NCBI RefSeq assembly: GCF_000006565.2
Contig: NC_031479.1
Location: forward strand, 310,001-374,000
Length of the DNA: 64,000 bases
Direction: 5' to 3'
Origin: Toxoplasma gondii ME49
Taxonomy: Eukaryota; Apicomplexa; Conoidasida; Eucoccidiorida; Sarcocystidae
Positions 36,401 to 48,700 of this stretch are shown here, in pieces. Position 1 is the first letter of the stretch; the number at the start of each line of letters is the position of its first letter. Position numbers and translations under genes: made by a program. The notes under the pieces are model-generated. The model was not told the origin of the DNA. It was given only the letters and a program-made list of their open reading frames with translations, and ran no database searches.

Positions 36401-39400
36401 GGACGTTGCGAGGGAAGAAACTGAAAGGGAGAAGAGGCGAAACGTTTTCGAGGGACTCGTTTACACAGAGATTCCAACAAGTCGTTCTGTGATGATGGAA
36501 AAAACCTGAACGGCAGCGCATGTCACGAGGTGCCACTCTTGTGCTCTCTAGCAACTGTTTTGCGTTTCCTTTTTCCGCACTGCTTCCTCCTCTATGGTTC
36601 TCGTCTCTCTTAGCAAGTGCTGTTTCGTCTCTCCTTTGCTCCGTCTTCCCCCTCTCGTGTTCCGTTGCATGCATCTCGCATCGTCTTCTCCACACCAGAT
36701 TTCAAGCCGACAACTCACGAGTCTCGACTTGTACATATCTACTTGCATTTGTACATATATATATATATATATATATAGACGTGTATGTGTATGCCGTTAT
36801 ACAAGTATACGCATGCATTTATATACATATATTTATATATATATATATGTAGATATGTATACATCTATTTATATCTCCTCTGTACGTAGTATCTCTATGT
36901 ATACAGAGATGCGTGTTAATGGGTGTGGGCGAAAAACGGAGTCGGTTGTCTGTTGTGTCGGCGTGCGTCGGAATGTTTTGGATCTTTTGTTTTTTTCGTT
37001 TTTTCAGGTGAAGTGTTGCACGGCCGCGTTGCCTTTTTGCACTACGGCATCGAGCTGGAACGTTCAGGTTTTCCAACGTATCGTATCGAGGTAGTTGTTA
37101 CTGGAGACGTCGTCAAAGCGATGGTGGCGCAAAACCTCGTCTCAGATGTCTCTCTCAACGCCGTCCATACTTTCCTTTCTCCAGCCGCCAGATTCGATGG
37201 ACTGGCTGTCAGACGACCCCTCACTGTGTAAGGAAGCAGAACCAGTGTGTGCCAAGTTCTGTCTGTATTCTCCCAAACGTACGCGTCTAACGAACTCGCT
37301 CTCTCTCCGTATATCGATTGCTGCATTATTATGCACGCAAATCCCTACGTGCATACATGCATGCAAAGATAATTGTCCTAGTGTAGGTGTAGACAGGTGG
37401 GCGTCCACGCATTCGTACATTGGGTTCGTCCCCCTCCCGGTCTAAAAGAGAGATGCATGCACCTGACGGAAATAGAAGCGACACAACAGCACCATGTCCA
37501 AATTCAAATTCTTTCATCTTGTATCTATATGTGTATACCTTGATTTACACAAATAAGTATATGTACGTGTAGATGCACCTCCTTGTGGGCATCTTCATGT
37601 ACTGGTGCTGCGTTATGCGGCAAAGGCGAATGATGCCGATTCTTACAAGTTCTCGCAGAGCAATTCTGGGGAGTAGCGTCGCAGAAAAAAGTGTGACAGA
37701 GACAGGCCAGTCTCTCGAATGAGATCTGCAGACAATGCGCGGCGTCGAATTCGAGACCGGATCAAGAGTGGACGGCTGGGAGACACACTTGGATGCGGGA
37801 GCATGCCTTCTCGGCTGTCTGCTCGTGTGTCTGCACACCGCAAGCGTCCTGCGGATTCGTGAAAAGGGATGCTTCTGCCGTTCTCGTTGTCGCTCCCCTT
37901 TTTCTGCAGCGAATTGGAGGAACTTCAGCTGGAGCAGCAGAAGAAACACCAGCGCCTGCGACGCAACATTCGGCACCCCAACTATAAGCCGGTGACGCCG
38001 ATGAAGGGTCTCCAACTCCTCCAACACGCTGGGGTAGGCCTCCACGGACTGGATCTTTGAATAGTTTTTGCATGCGCATGCAACAGGCACATTAAAGGGC
38101 ATGCCCCCGCACAGAGATGTAAATATGTCGATAAACTCACATATGCATATTGTATATATCCACAAAACTATCTATCTATCTCTATATATATATAGGTATA
38201 TGTATATATATTTTTTTATGTGCATAGTAATACAGACTGATACATGCACAGCACGTGTATGCATACAAAGAAGTCGAGTGTTTTTTCTCACACGAATGTA
38301 GGAGTGGATAGATCGCACACATGGTTCATATCTTTGAAAACGTATTAATATACATTTGAATATACATGATATATATATATATATATGCATTTACTGTACA
38401 GACGTGTATGGGAACTGTAGCCTAGTGTTTCTGCATGCGCGCAGGTGCCGGTTGGAGAGGCGTTGTTTCGGCCTGGAACGTCGGTGGATGGCCTGACGCT
38501 GATGGTGAAGACATGTGCAGACCCTTTCCGGTGTCTCTCGCTTCCAATTGAAGAGCGCAATCCACTTTTGCCGACAGAACACACGCCTGAGGCTCTCTCA
38601 GCCATGGCCGCAGCGCTCCAGCAGCAGGAGCAGCTGGGCGGCGTTGGCAGCGAGTTGATTCTTCAGGGCGAGAAATTCGATTCTCTCAATGCCATCATTG
38701 CTCAGTTCTGCGACCCGCTTCGCGTCAACTTGGAGGAAGTGTACAGACACCCGGTACGGCACCAGACCGTGACTCAGAAGAGACAAAGAGAAACAGTCGC
38801 TGCTATGTGGCGACAGAAAGGGAGAGAGATTTCAATTACCTCAGAGACACTGGTTTGTGGCGGTTCACTGTCGAGGCTGTGTCATTTCAAGGGTCGCTTC
38901 GGCGCGTTGGATGGGGTCTTGTTATTTCAGGAATCAAGGCAGTAACTGCTCAAGAGAACAGAGCCAGAAAATATGGACCAGACGCGAAAAGAGCTCGCAG
39001 ATGTTTCTTTGTTCAAACACAACACGCTGTAGGTACTCGAGTCTGCATTTATGTATATGTGAGTGCACACAGGGTCCACAGGTGAGCATGTCTTCACCTC
39101 CCCTGGTCTTACAGTTTCGCAAACGGACATATGGGTGTTTTGTGCGTTTCAGAAGTATCTGCCGATTCCGGATCTGTCGATTGCGGTGGAAAAGCTGAGG
39201 CAAGAGGCGGCGTCGCGACCCGGTTCGATTTGCTGGGCTCTTCTGCCTCCTGCGTCTCCGGCCGCGTCGGTCGCGACAGGCCGAGACAGCCGAGCAGGAA
39301 ATGAGAACCCCCTTCGTTTCCAGTTAGTCGTTTTGCCTCCACAGCCGCCGTCCGCAGGGGCACATCCCAGAGTCCTTGTCGATGGCGTCTACGTCGACCA

Positions 39401-41035
39401 CAAGAAGTTCTCGATTTGGAATCAAGAACACAAGTCGCTTCAGAAACTGGTCTCTTGGTGGAAAGAAAAAGGTTACTGGCGGGTGAGTCTTAGATGGTTC
39501 AAGCGCCCTGGATACATTGGTCGTTTGCGTGTGCCTAGTATTTAGCGCCCACATTTGTCTTTGCGGGAAAGAAAGAAAACAGGAAAAGCAAACGAGAAAC
39601 GGTGCGCGCTGTCCAGTCCTGTGAGCTCGACCCCAAGCCGTGAACAGAACGAAAGCGGCTTCGTCGCGCTCAAGCTGAAATGCATCTGCGACTGCATTGA
39701 CGGAGTCAGTCTGTGTATCCGTTTTGCCTTGCGAGATATGTATAGCCACAATCCGTCTAGAGAGAATTGTTTCTGAGTGTGCTTTGGAACGCGGCTTCGC
39801 ATTGCTTTTTCCACTTAAGGCTACTAAAAGACAACTCTACGCGCGGGGTCGTCTGTATACACTTCTTTGTTAAAAGCTGAAAGACTGACAGAGAGTCCTG
39901 GATCACGGATCGTTTGCACAGCGATACTGTCCGAAAGAAGCGTCGACATCTGTAACATTGGCTCTGTTTCAGAGTGAAGGGTTTTTCTGATTCGTCGTAG
40001 GGATGGACAATTTGAGGTTGCCTCTTGTTCCGCGTGTGACGTTTCATCAGTTATCGAGCCGGCCTTCCCAGAACCTGCGATTTCATCTTCTTGATCGCTT
40101 TTTTGTCTGTTGAGAAGGTGCACCGATTTTTGCTGGTGCGGAGTCAGCTTCATGTCGCAGGATAGAGGAATTCAGTGCCTGTATAGTTTGCGAACATTTT
40201 ATGGAGTGACTGCCGCGTCGTCGACTGTGGTGGATTTCCACCGTTTTCATTTCGATTTCGTCACGAACATTGGCCTGTCTGCGCTGCTGCTCTGCAGCGG
40301 CAAGAGTTGCTGAAGGCGTACGCGGAGGAGAAGGGTCGTCTGCAGGCAGAGCGGGAGAGACGGCGTCAGGAGCGCGAGCACCTGAAGATGTTGGAGGCGC
40401 GGCGCGAGGAAGAAGAAAGACGAACGCAGAGAGACTACGTGGCGACTTACATTCAGCCGCGAAATGAACAGAGTGCGAAGGAGTGGTACGAGCGCGCTGT
40501 CCGTCGCCAGAAGAACTATGAGCCGCGTGCGGCAGGGACTGTTGTGGAGACTGGCAAGGGAGGAAGAACTCCTGGGTCGTTTCCTGGACACAGGATCGGC
40601 GACGCGTCTGTGCCCTACAGTCAGGCGCCGGATTCGCTGTCTTCTTATCCTGCTTCGTCGCCTTTCTCCCAAGAGTTTGATGGGCGACCGATGCGCAGAG
40701 GCGCTGCAGGCAGTGCAGCTGCGTCTCCATTCGGTCAGTCCGGCTTCTCTCAGACCTCGGGGCTCCACTCCCAAGCCGAGTTCGTTGATAGAGGTTTCTA
40801 TGGCGACTCTCAGGCGAGGCCTCAGGACGGAAGAGAGAGGCGGTCGTGGTCTTCACTTTCCAGAGGCGGCGACAGCCAGCAGGCAAGAAACTACGGTCCG
40901 AACTCCTGGGGGACTGGAGAACAAAGGACGGGGCATGACCGGAGCTCCTACAGCGACCGGCGCCCCCATCACCGAGACGAAGGCTGGCGGCGAGAGGAGA
41001 GACGGACGCGATTCGGCGAACGATGGGACAGATAG
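23640..41035 (+). CDS. SPT6: SPT6 transcription elongation factor and histone chaperone
   Basis: Fifteen exons: 23640-25019, 25894-28557, 29168-29764, 30042-31955, 32449-32769, 33594-33798, 34086-34272, 34809-34922, 35032-35112, 35604-35932, 37008-37227, 37910-38033, 38445-38753, 39153-39482 and 40298-41035, giving 3170 aa. The acidic N-terminus includes DLIEENTGLTVRK near residue 143. Core helices run from about 461 to 620. A charged low-complexity insert of about 700 residues follows. The YqgF-like region contains VHAMLVNAWGEM near 2040, then LHPLQKLVPSDRL and the HhH QFVPGLGPRKAARLL near 2273. GRKVYLNCVSFLRL and TRIHPLEGRSFVAKICRDA mark the next segment; an S1-like domain covers about 2500-2660. 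Tandem SH2 domains begin after HPNYKPVT, with phosphate-binding R2721 in EALFRPG. SPT6 travels with RNA polymerase II and its SH2 pair binds the phosphorylated Rpb1 linker. Most junctions are in phase on strong GT/AG sites; the donors at 25020 and 34923 are weak, and exon 9 could end at 35106. The animal protein has about 1726 residues. Confidence 0.9.
25138..25350. repeat. TA tract followed by GAGA-rich repeat in SPT6 intron 1
   Basis: A TA/TCTA run at about 25138-25196 passes into imperfect gagagaga and agagagagtttcaga repeats. It lies between SPT6 exons 1 and 2. Confidence 0.8.
28650..28682. repeat. GTAT/TA microsatellite in SPT6 intron 2
   Basis: Repeats of gtat and then about nine TA units, about 100 bases after the exon 2 donor. 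Confidence 0.8.
32851..32930 (+). repeat. AAAGAA/AAAGAG polypurine repeat in SPT6 intron 5
   Basis: About 80 bases of nearly pure purine on the plus strand, built of aaagaa and aaagag units. It starts about 80 bases downstream of the exon 5 donor. Confidence 0.85.
33460..33516. repeat. TA/GTATAT microsatellite in SPT6 intron 5
   Basis: TA units change to gtatat units about 80 bases before the acceptor of exon 6. The tract does not overlap the pyrimidine stretch next to the acceptor. Confidence 0.8.
33978..34022. repeat. TA microsatellite in SPT6 intron 6
   Basis: TA-rich run interrupted by tttatatatgtata, within the 287-base intron between exons 6 and 7. Confidence 0.8.
36018..36052. repeat. 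TA microsatellite in SPT6 intron 10
   Basis: About ten TA units followed by catgcatatacatg, in the 1075-base intron before exon 11. Confidence 0.75.
36755..36900. repeat. TA/GTATATG compound repeat in SPT6 intron 10
   Basis: Several TA runs joined by gtatgtgtatg and tatacatat units, in the right half of the same intron. Confidence 0.75.
38150..38390. repeat. TA-rich repeats in SPT6 intron 12
   Basis: Short TA and TCTA runs at about 38170-38213 and 38369-38387, inside the intron between exons 12 and 13. Confidence 0.75.
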
Positions 41036-42023
41036 GCAGGAAGCAAGACACGTGTGGAGGCGGGGAAGTATCCGCGATGAAACAGGACTAGCTGGACGCT
41101 CGCGCTCGGGCGTATCGACACTACACGAGGTGGAGACGAGGAGGTGGACGACTTGTCTCGATCTTACAGGTCTTTGTTGACGGAATTCACATCAACTCGA
41201 GGCGCCACAGAAGGCGATGGCTGAGCTGCGATGCGCCCGTGACGGGGATCGGAAGTTTGGTGGCGAGAACTCGGACGGAAAGGGATCCAAAGGGCCGAGT
41301 CGCGGAAAACGCTTTTCGGATTCATTTTGCGATGGCGATGGATATACACACACTGTAGGACGGGTGTGTGTGCGTGTGCGTCGGGATGTTCGCGTTGTGT
41401 GTTTATCAGATCGTGCGTATCTGCGATATCCGTCGGTACGCATGTACGCGCGTGCATGGATTTCGACGGGGCAACTCTTTGCGGCAGAAAAAAGAGTGGG
41501 GAGCACGTCTGTGTGTGTGTGGGAACCGGAGACCTCCTCCGGATGTTTTTTCTGCGTGGTTTCTCAAGCAAGTTGAAGAAACAAGAAAACTGTGTATGTC
41601 GTGCGAACACCTAGAACTTTGGTTTTTTCGTTACACTTGGATATGCGTCCACATAGATGCACAGGCCGGGATGATCAGGACAGAGACATAATCAAAAAGG
41701 AAATTTCTCATCTGTTCTTTCCTTGTCTCTTCTCATACAGCCGCGATGTGGGGTCTATACCCAACAGGAACGAGTCTGAGTGTCACTTTAATCTCACTTT
41801 CCTTTCTTGTAGACGAGCATTCCTTTCCTCTTCTGGGACACAAAAAACAACGCGTTCCTTCTGACTTTGTACTGTTGTCTTGACAGATCAAAGAACAGAT
41901 AGGAATAGCAGATTTTCTTTGTATTCTTTGACCCAAAAAAAGGTTTCCCCTAGCTGTTTATGACACAAAAAAGAAAACTGTGGGGGGGACTAGCCGTTAG
42001 AAAGTGCCTCGACATACAACGTC

Positions 42024-42060
<37 letters not shown>

Positions 42061-42516
42061 ATATATACATATATACGACCACGAGGAAGCAAACGTGAAT
42101 GTCGAATAGTTTTCAGACGTTTTTGTTGTCAGTTATTTCAACACTGGAAACGGGACTGCCCCGTTGACGTCGGATGCACCCCTAGATACGACTGCATTTA
42201 AGCGGACACGTTCGGTGCGCGATTTCGGGTGTTCTGTGGAAGCTTCGCTCTGCAAAGGCTCTAGAGAAGAGGACAGTTGCAAACTCCTTGAGGAACAAGT
42301 CGTGCGCTCTCCTAGAGAGCTACCGGGGTTGGAAAAGGTCGCTGCAGCGGAGCTGACGTTGCTGGTCATCGTTTTTTCCGGCAATCAAAATGACAGTGTC
42401 ACTGGCAAAACCAATTTCCTCTGCATCCGGGCAATGAAGAACGGCGACGAATAACTAAACTGGCGTTGTGTCTGACATCAAGCAAGCCCAGTTGGTTCGC
42501 CAAAGAAAATCAACAA
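41036..42516. other. 3' region of SPT6, no further gene seen
   Basis: The text after the SPT6 stop has no recognisable protein motif in any frame. A TA microsatellite occupies 42025-42082. The region probably holds the SPT6 3' untranslated region. Confidence 0.5.
42025..42082. repeat. TA microsatellite
   Basis: About 15 TA units followed by aacatatatacatatatac. Intergenic, between SPT6 and the first tRNA gene. Confidence 0.85.
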
Positions 42517-42589
42517 TACGAGCACCGGGGATCGAACCCGGGACCTCTCGCGTGTGAGGCGAGCGTCATAGCCACTAGACCATGCTCGC
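42517..42589 (-). tRNA. tRNA-Val (anticodon CAC), copy 1
   Basis: The 73-base minus-strand gene folds into a full cloverleaf. The acceptor stem GCGAGCA pairs with TGCTCGT, with one G-U at the end. The D stem is GTC/GAC and the anticodon stem CTCGC/GCGAG. The seven-base loop CTCACAC gives anticodon CAC. The T arm is CCGGG-TTCGATC-CCCGG and the discriminator is A. There is no intron. Internal promoter boxes TGGTCTAGTGG and GGTTCGATCCC are intact. A run of four T on the minus strand (plus-strand aaaa, 42507-42510) lies a few bases beyond the 3' end and can stop RNA polymerase III. It reads the valine codon GUG. The boundaries come from the acceptor stem. Confidence 0.95.
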
Positions 42590-43697
42590 TACGGCAGTTG
42601 GTCACTTGTCTCTTTCGCATTGATGTGACAAAAGCAAGTCTTTTCTCGGCAGCTCAAACGCGGCTAAACCTTGCGAAGATACGCTTTTACTTTATAATAG
42701 GTTTCTATGATATGTTTGCCCTTGCAACAGGCGCACCCGGCAATGCTGTAACAAAGCTGTACCCTACTGGCTACGAAGCTTCATTTACACTTAAAAGGTC
42801 GTGGATTTTATTTACAGTGTTTATCAAGGACGTACCCTTCTCAGAGGAAGTGTTCGGACAGACTCTTACTGATCCCAGGTCCTCTCAGCTTCACTCTTTG
42901 GCATAGGAGCAACTCTTTATCGCACCGGCATAGCAGAGAGCAATAGACAGCGTCAAGTCGGGTGAGCGTGTGGCTGGAGGGTTATTTATTCTGCTGAACA
43001 TCGTGGCACAGACGCTAAGGACGTAGGCACTCTATAATACACATGATATACACAAAAAACAGGGTGATGCTCCTCCTACGGAGAAAGTGCTGTTTATCCG
43101 GCAGCATATGACACACCTAGTTGTGCCATACCGGACTTTTCGCCTTCTAGAGGAGTGAGCTCGAACGGTCAGTTCATGTCTCTAAACAGACCAAAGGCAT
43201 CTCTACTTGTTTGATGCCAACGGGTCCAAGTTCCCCTGGTTTTGCACAGCGCATGATGCAGAAATTCAGGTGGTGGATAGCTGTTGGACTTTGCTGCATA
43301 CCCTATAGTGCCGGAAAAAACCCAGCAGAACCATGGATCGAATAATGTGCGTACAGGATGAGACCCCAAGTTCCATCTCGCATGTGCTGGTACATAGTGG
43401 AGCAAGTCGTCTTCGTGCTGGTCAATGGCACACGCGTAAATGAATGAAAAACAGCAATTTCCGATGTGCAGTCAACATTTTTATCTGATGCAATCCTCGA
43501 TAAACCTTCTTTCGAATCGTGAGACGCAGCGATGGAGTAACGGGTGCTGTTCATGGGGGTTGCCCAACGGTCGAGTGGTGATTGCCAGTGTTGTGTGAGT
43601 TCTAAGGCAGAGAACGGTAGAGGGAAACGAGGACTAGAACACGCCACACCTCCGAACTTGATCGGCCAAATTGATCTTATGTTACAACGTTAATACG
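42590..43697. other. Spacer between the two tRNA-Val genes
   Basis: No protein or RNA gene is recognisable. The flanks of the two tRNA genes are not alike, so the duplication, if recent, did not carry flanking DNA. Confidence 0.5.
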
Positions 43698-43770
43698 TAC
43701 GAGCACCGGGGATCGAACCCGGGACCTCTCGCGTGTGAGGCGAGCGTCATAGCCACTAGACCATGCTCGC
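43698..43770 (-). tRNA. tRNA-Val (anticodon CAC), copy 2
   Basis: All 73 bases are identical to the gene at 42517-42589, including the discriminator A and both internal promoter boxes, so the same cloverleaf and anticodon CAC apply. Unlike copy 1, no run of four T appears on the minus strand in the 80 or so bases after the 3' end; the nearest candidate is a TTT in aatttgg. Transcription may end at a weak site or further on. The flanking sequence differs from copy 1. Confidence 0.93.
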
Positions 43771-45768
43771 GGTGAAGCCCCGCTTGTTTCCAGTTCTTCC
43801 GGAAGCGCCGTTTGTCCTTTCTGATTTCTCACAACTTCGTGCTGTAGCCGCAGCGCCCGGTGGCGACCTGACACGTAGCATGGCACACGAGATTGTCGCC
43901 GAGGATCATGCTCTCGAAACTGGATCTCCTCGGGCAAGTTCAGTCAGTGTAGCCGCTCCGTCGCATTCTGCACCATCAGAGAGGGCCTCAGCATTCGGTC
44001 ATCTTTTCTTCCAACCCTCAAACTATCAAGATTGACAGCCTTCCTGAAATACCCCCTGCTTGAGGGTCTCTAGGGGAGTTACCACTGCCGACTATCTTGT
44101 CGCGTTTAGGTAGAAGCCGCCGCAGAAAAAGTGCGTGGCTCGAAGCTGAGTCGACTTTCCCCGTTACAAGCGACAAAACATTGTGCGTAGCAGCTAACCA
44201 ATGTAGAATATTTTAGAGAAGGAATATTTTAGGAAGCTGAGCTCTCACGCCTTTTCCTTGCAAACAGTCCAGTAGTGTAGCGGAGATACACCAGCGAACG
44301 TACGGCAGTGACCTTCCACTGTTTTACCCTTAGATGAACAGTGAATGCCATGGGCTGGCCTCGGCTTATTTCACAGCCGGTAGTACCAATCTTCTTCCTA
44401 ACAAGTCTCAGCGTCAATGGTGAAGCATGTCCCCCTCAACCGAAAGCACATCCCAAGACTGGAGTAAGTGCAAGCACTCGGACCGGGCCTCGCGTACGCG
44501 TAGCATTGCCAGCTCTCTCAACTAAAACGCCTCATAGGCTGCGACCGCAAATTCCGCGAAATGCTTGCAGCCGCGGCCTAGGAATCGTTCGAACGGTCCT
44601 GTTCTCTCTTGCTTCACGCTTCGGCCTCTCCGCGGAGAATGGGTTCTGAAGAATCTCTTTCTATACGAAGCAAGACAGAGACGACGACTTCTCTGGAGAA
44701 AAGCGACATTCTTCATGCACAGGTCTGCAACGGATCAGGGAAATTCGTATCGCTGTTGTATCCGCTCGAGGACAGCCCTTCGCCACAAGAACCTTCTTCA
44801 GACACCCCCCTCGAACGAGTCACACGGACAAGCTGTCGATCCCAGAAAAACGAGAAACACGAGAGCAAGGGCTCGAAACAGAGGAAGTCACGAAACGAAG
44901 GCCATTGACAGAGACACTCTGGAAGAAAGGGAACAGAAAGAGACACGTTTTCTTTCCGTCCGGGAAAGTCGCTCTACACAGCCAAGAAAACGAGACTCCA
45001 CGCGCGCGCTTCCCTTGTCCCTCCGCGTCCCCCGCTCCCGGCAAAGAAAAGCAAAGAAGAGGATCAACTCTGCCACTGTCTGATGGAAGGGAGTGTTCTG
45101 ACTGTCGCCTGACTACAGAGTATGGAAGCGACGCTCATCTAACATGCAACTCCATTCATGTGAATCAAAAGACCATTGACAGTGCCGAGGCTGCAGCTGA
45201 CCCCGGCCCTTGGGCAACGTGCACAAAACCAATTTGTTCGACGCTGTGTACCTACGCCCCTAATTCACTCCTTCCTGCTTTCTTCTGCGTTTCCTAAACG
45301 CGCCGCGCACACTGTCTCCTTCACCTCTGCATCGACGGGGCGTCTCAGAACCTCTGAAAGCCGCCTCGTTTCGCCACTCTGCGCCCTCTTGTCACATTTA
45401 CCCCCAAAAAACAGCGCCTACATCTGCATTTCTCCGCGCGTGACCGTTTTTCTCTTATCTGTGTGTCTGCTCACAACCTCCGCCTCACATTTGAATCTCT
45501 AGCACCGCTTGCACACCTGCCTTTACATACTTCTCCTTTTCTCTGTAAACCAGACCCGAGAACACTCCCTAAAGAAAGAGTCGTACCACAGCTCCTGCAG
45601 CGGAAGGACCCACACGCGTACCACTATAGGTTTGTTCTGGTCGGCCCTATCTCCCCCCCTCCGCCTCCCCCCCGTCGCCTAGCTCGCCCTCCTCGCGCTC
45701 ATGTCCTCGGATCGCACTCAGTTTCTTGCCCAGGATTGCGACAGTGATAGAACACAGACGACGCTTCT
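43771..45768. other. Intergenic region downstream of U2AF2
   Basis: About 2 kb without a recognisable gene. The right end probably holds the 3' untranslated region of U2AF2, which ends at 45769. Short frames such as 44565-45083 have no known motif. Confidence 0.45.
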
Positions 45769-48700
45769 CTACGCGCCTCCATTCGCGTAGCAGCCGCCAG
45801 TTCCCGGGGAACCGCCTGGCCCCTGTGGGGGCACGAGGCCCGCGGAGTCTCCGCCAACTCCTGCGACGGCGGGGGGCGACGGCAGCGGACCAGGTGGAAC
45901 ACCGGAGCCTGGAGGCGCGCCGGCGGCCGCTGGGGGGCAACAAGATCCGCCAGGATGGGAACACGCAGCCCCGGACGCACAACCTGAGGAGGCGCAGGCG
46001 GCACTCGACGGGGCAGCTGAAGGCGAAGTCTCTTCCCTCTCTTCGTCTTCTTCCTTCTTTGGCTGTCGTCGCGGTCCGTCGTACGCCAAGGTTTTGTTAT
46101 ACAGGGAGGAGTGGGAGCGAAGGAAGTTCGGTTTCGGGTCGTAGAACATCTCCTTGCGAAATTTGACTTCGCTGAAGTAGTGTGCCTCCACGATCTTGCC
46201 GCCAAACTTGCGGCCGTTGAGAGCCTGAAAAAGAACGAGGCGGGGCCATGAAGACACAAAGCCCCTTTTTTTTCACTCATAGCGAACACAGGGATGAGCA
46301 GAGATCCGAGGTGCCCAAGTTCTCCTTCCCCACATCACGCGTGCATCACAGAAACCCTCTTGGAAGCCTCTATATGTTGTCCTTTCTCCTGACCCAAGAG
46401 CTTGCACGCTTGAGACTTTTCTCGCCCTCTCGAACCGTTCTCGTCCGTGTCTACAGCGTAGTCCACAAAATCGACAGTTGCACACTCCCGCACAAATGAA
46501 TCTGTCTCTATGCCCCCGTCGGCACAGTGTGGGGCCTCGACTCTGGAGGAACCCAGGGCGCTGTCTCCAGCGTGAGAATCGCGAGCTTCTCTGTCTCCTT
46601 GTGGAGCTTTCTGCCCGATCCTTACTTTTCTCGCTTTCGCCGACCACTCGCAGTCTTCGAATTCGACGTAGGCGAAACCGATGGTCGCCGGTTTCTGCTC
46701 TTCGCTGCTCTTCGCTTTCTCTTTCTCCTGCCTGCCCTTCTCGCCCGCGTCCTCCTCCCCTGCAGTCTGTTCCGTCACCTCCTGCTTCACCGTCACTTCT
46801 TCTTTCTTCGCCAGTGCCTCGCGTTCTTGCTGCTGCTGAAACTCAGGTTTGCTCTCGTGTTCGAATCCCCTCACTGGGCGCGGGATGTTCACCGACAACA
46901 CCGGGCCTCCACACTCTTCGCACTCCAGCCTGATGTCCTCCACGATATCCTCGTACTCCTTGTCGTCCAGAAGCTGAGCACCGACACAGACCAAAGCAGA
47001 AACTGCACCCGCCTTCGCGTACGCACCTGAGTTTCTTGGTTGTCTCCTCATCTCCTACATCCACTAGATTGATGCACATATACACATATATGCTTCTAAA
47101 TATATGTATATACACATATTTATCCTGCCCGTTTCTTCCCCCCAACCACTCAGTAAATCCATTCGTGTCTACATATATATATACATATATACATATATAT
47201 ATGCATATATACATATATATACATATATATCCACGTTTTTTCTCCTGCGATTTTAGGTGACCTGGGTAGCAGCGGAAGGCAAGATGCATTCGTTGATTCA
47301 CACCTGCCTCCTGGTCATCTCTTTGACTTTCGTTTCCAACATCTTCTCCTGATTCTTCCTTCTCGCCGCTGTTTACGTCCAGTGCGTAACTCCCACCCTG
47401 CCTTCCTCTGCAGCCCCCCTCTTTCCTCTGCGCCCCTCCCCCCCACAAGACCCGCTGTCTGCCCTTTCTGCGGTGCGTTGTTTCGCTTTTGCGTTCGGCT
47501 CTCCCCTGTGCGAGTGGCGTACATCTTCAACCTCGACGATGTTGGAAAGGAGGAGGACGCGCGTGCAGACCTGAGGCCTGAGAAGGCTCTGGATGTTCAT
47601 TCTCTCTCCATCCGCGAGGTCGTCCTCTTCCTCTTCTTCGTCTTCAGTCTTCAGATGCTTCGCCTTTGCCTTCTTGAAGAACGGCGCGATGACTTCCTGC
47701 TGAATCGCCTCTTCCGCGAGGAGAATGCGATAAGGCGAGTTCGAGTGCAGAATATCCATCGCCTGCTCCTGACTCTCTAAATCCACGTACTCGACGATGC
47801 AGACCATCTGCGAAAAACAGACGCGATCCCCCAGCGGTCACTGTCAACCCAAACACGGACGCAGGTTCTCTCTGCGCGCGCGGTCTCGAGTTGTCGCGTA
47901 ACTGCCGTGCGACGAGAACGCGGTCGAGGAGACACAAGGCAGGAAAAAGAAAGAGGGCGGAAAGAAGAGAAGGGAGAACAGACAGAAGAAAGAAGAGACA
48001 GAAGGAAGCAAAGTGAGAGAAGAACAGGCAGAAGAAAGAAGAGACGAACGTCAGAGACGTACCTCAGAGCCGTCGTCCTTCTTCAGCAAATGAAAAGCAT
48101 TTACTGGGCCGAACGTTTCGACCAGCTGCCGCACCTGCAACGGAACACAGACACACGAGAAACGAAAAAGCCGTCTACGTCCGGCTCGAAATGAGAGTGC
48201 CAAAAGACAAGTGTAGATACGCTGGACGTGACAAATAAACACAACAAAGTAGAAAATACAAAGAAAAGTCAACGCAGATGAGTAGATGAGGACACACGCC
48301 TGAAATTGTGGAGACGAAGCCCCTCGATGTTCCAGAGTCGTTGCGAGAGTGCTTGCGCGCATGCAGGTTCGAAATTGCACCCTCAGACGTTCGTGCCGAC
48401 CCTGAGGCCTGTTTTTCCACCAACATTGTCTTTTGCATCAGACATCAACAGGCGCTTGTTGGGTGTGTAGACCTGCTTAAGCGTGAGATTTCGAGACGGC
48501 ATGCAGTTGGAAGCTCTTGTTGGCTAGCTCTGAGTGTGCCTGTGGTCGAGGCGCTTCTTTGTCCCTTGAAACGAATCGGCGTTCTGAGGGTCTCCTTGCT
48601 ACGAGAGGTGCACGTGAGTCCTCACTTTTTCTTCCGACATGAGGGGCGGGAGATCGAGAATGCATAGACGCTCAGGTTGCTGATTCTCTGCCCGCACACA

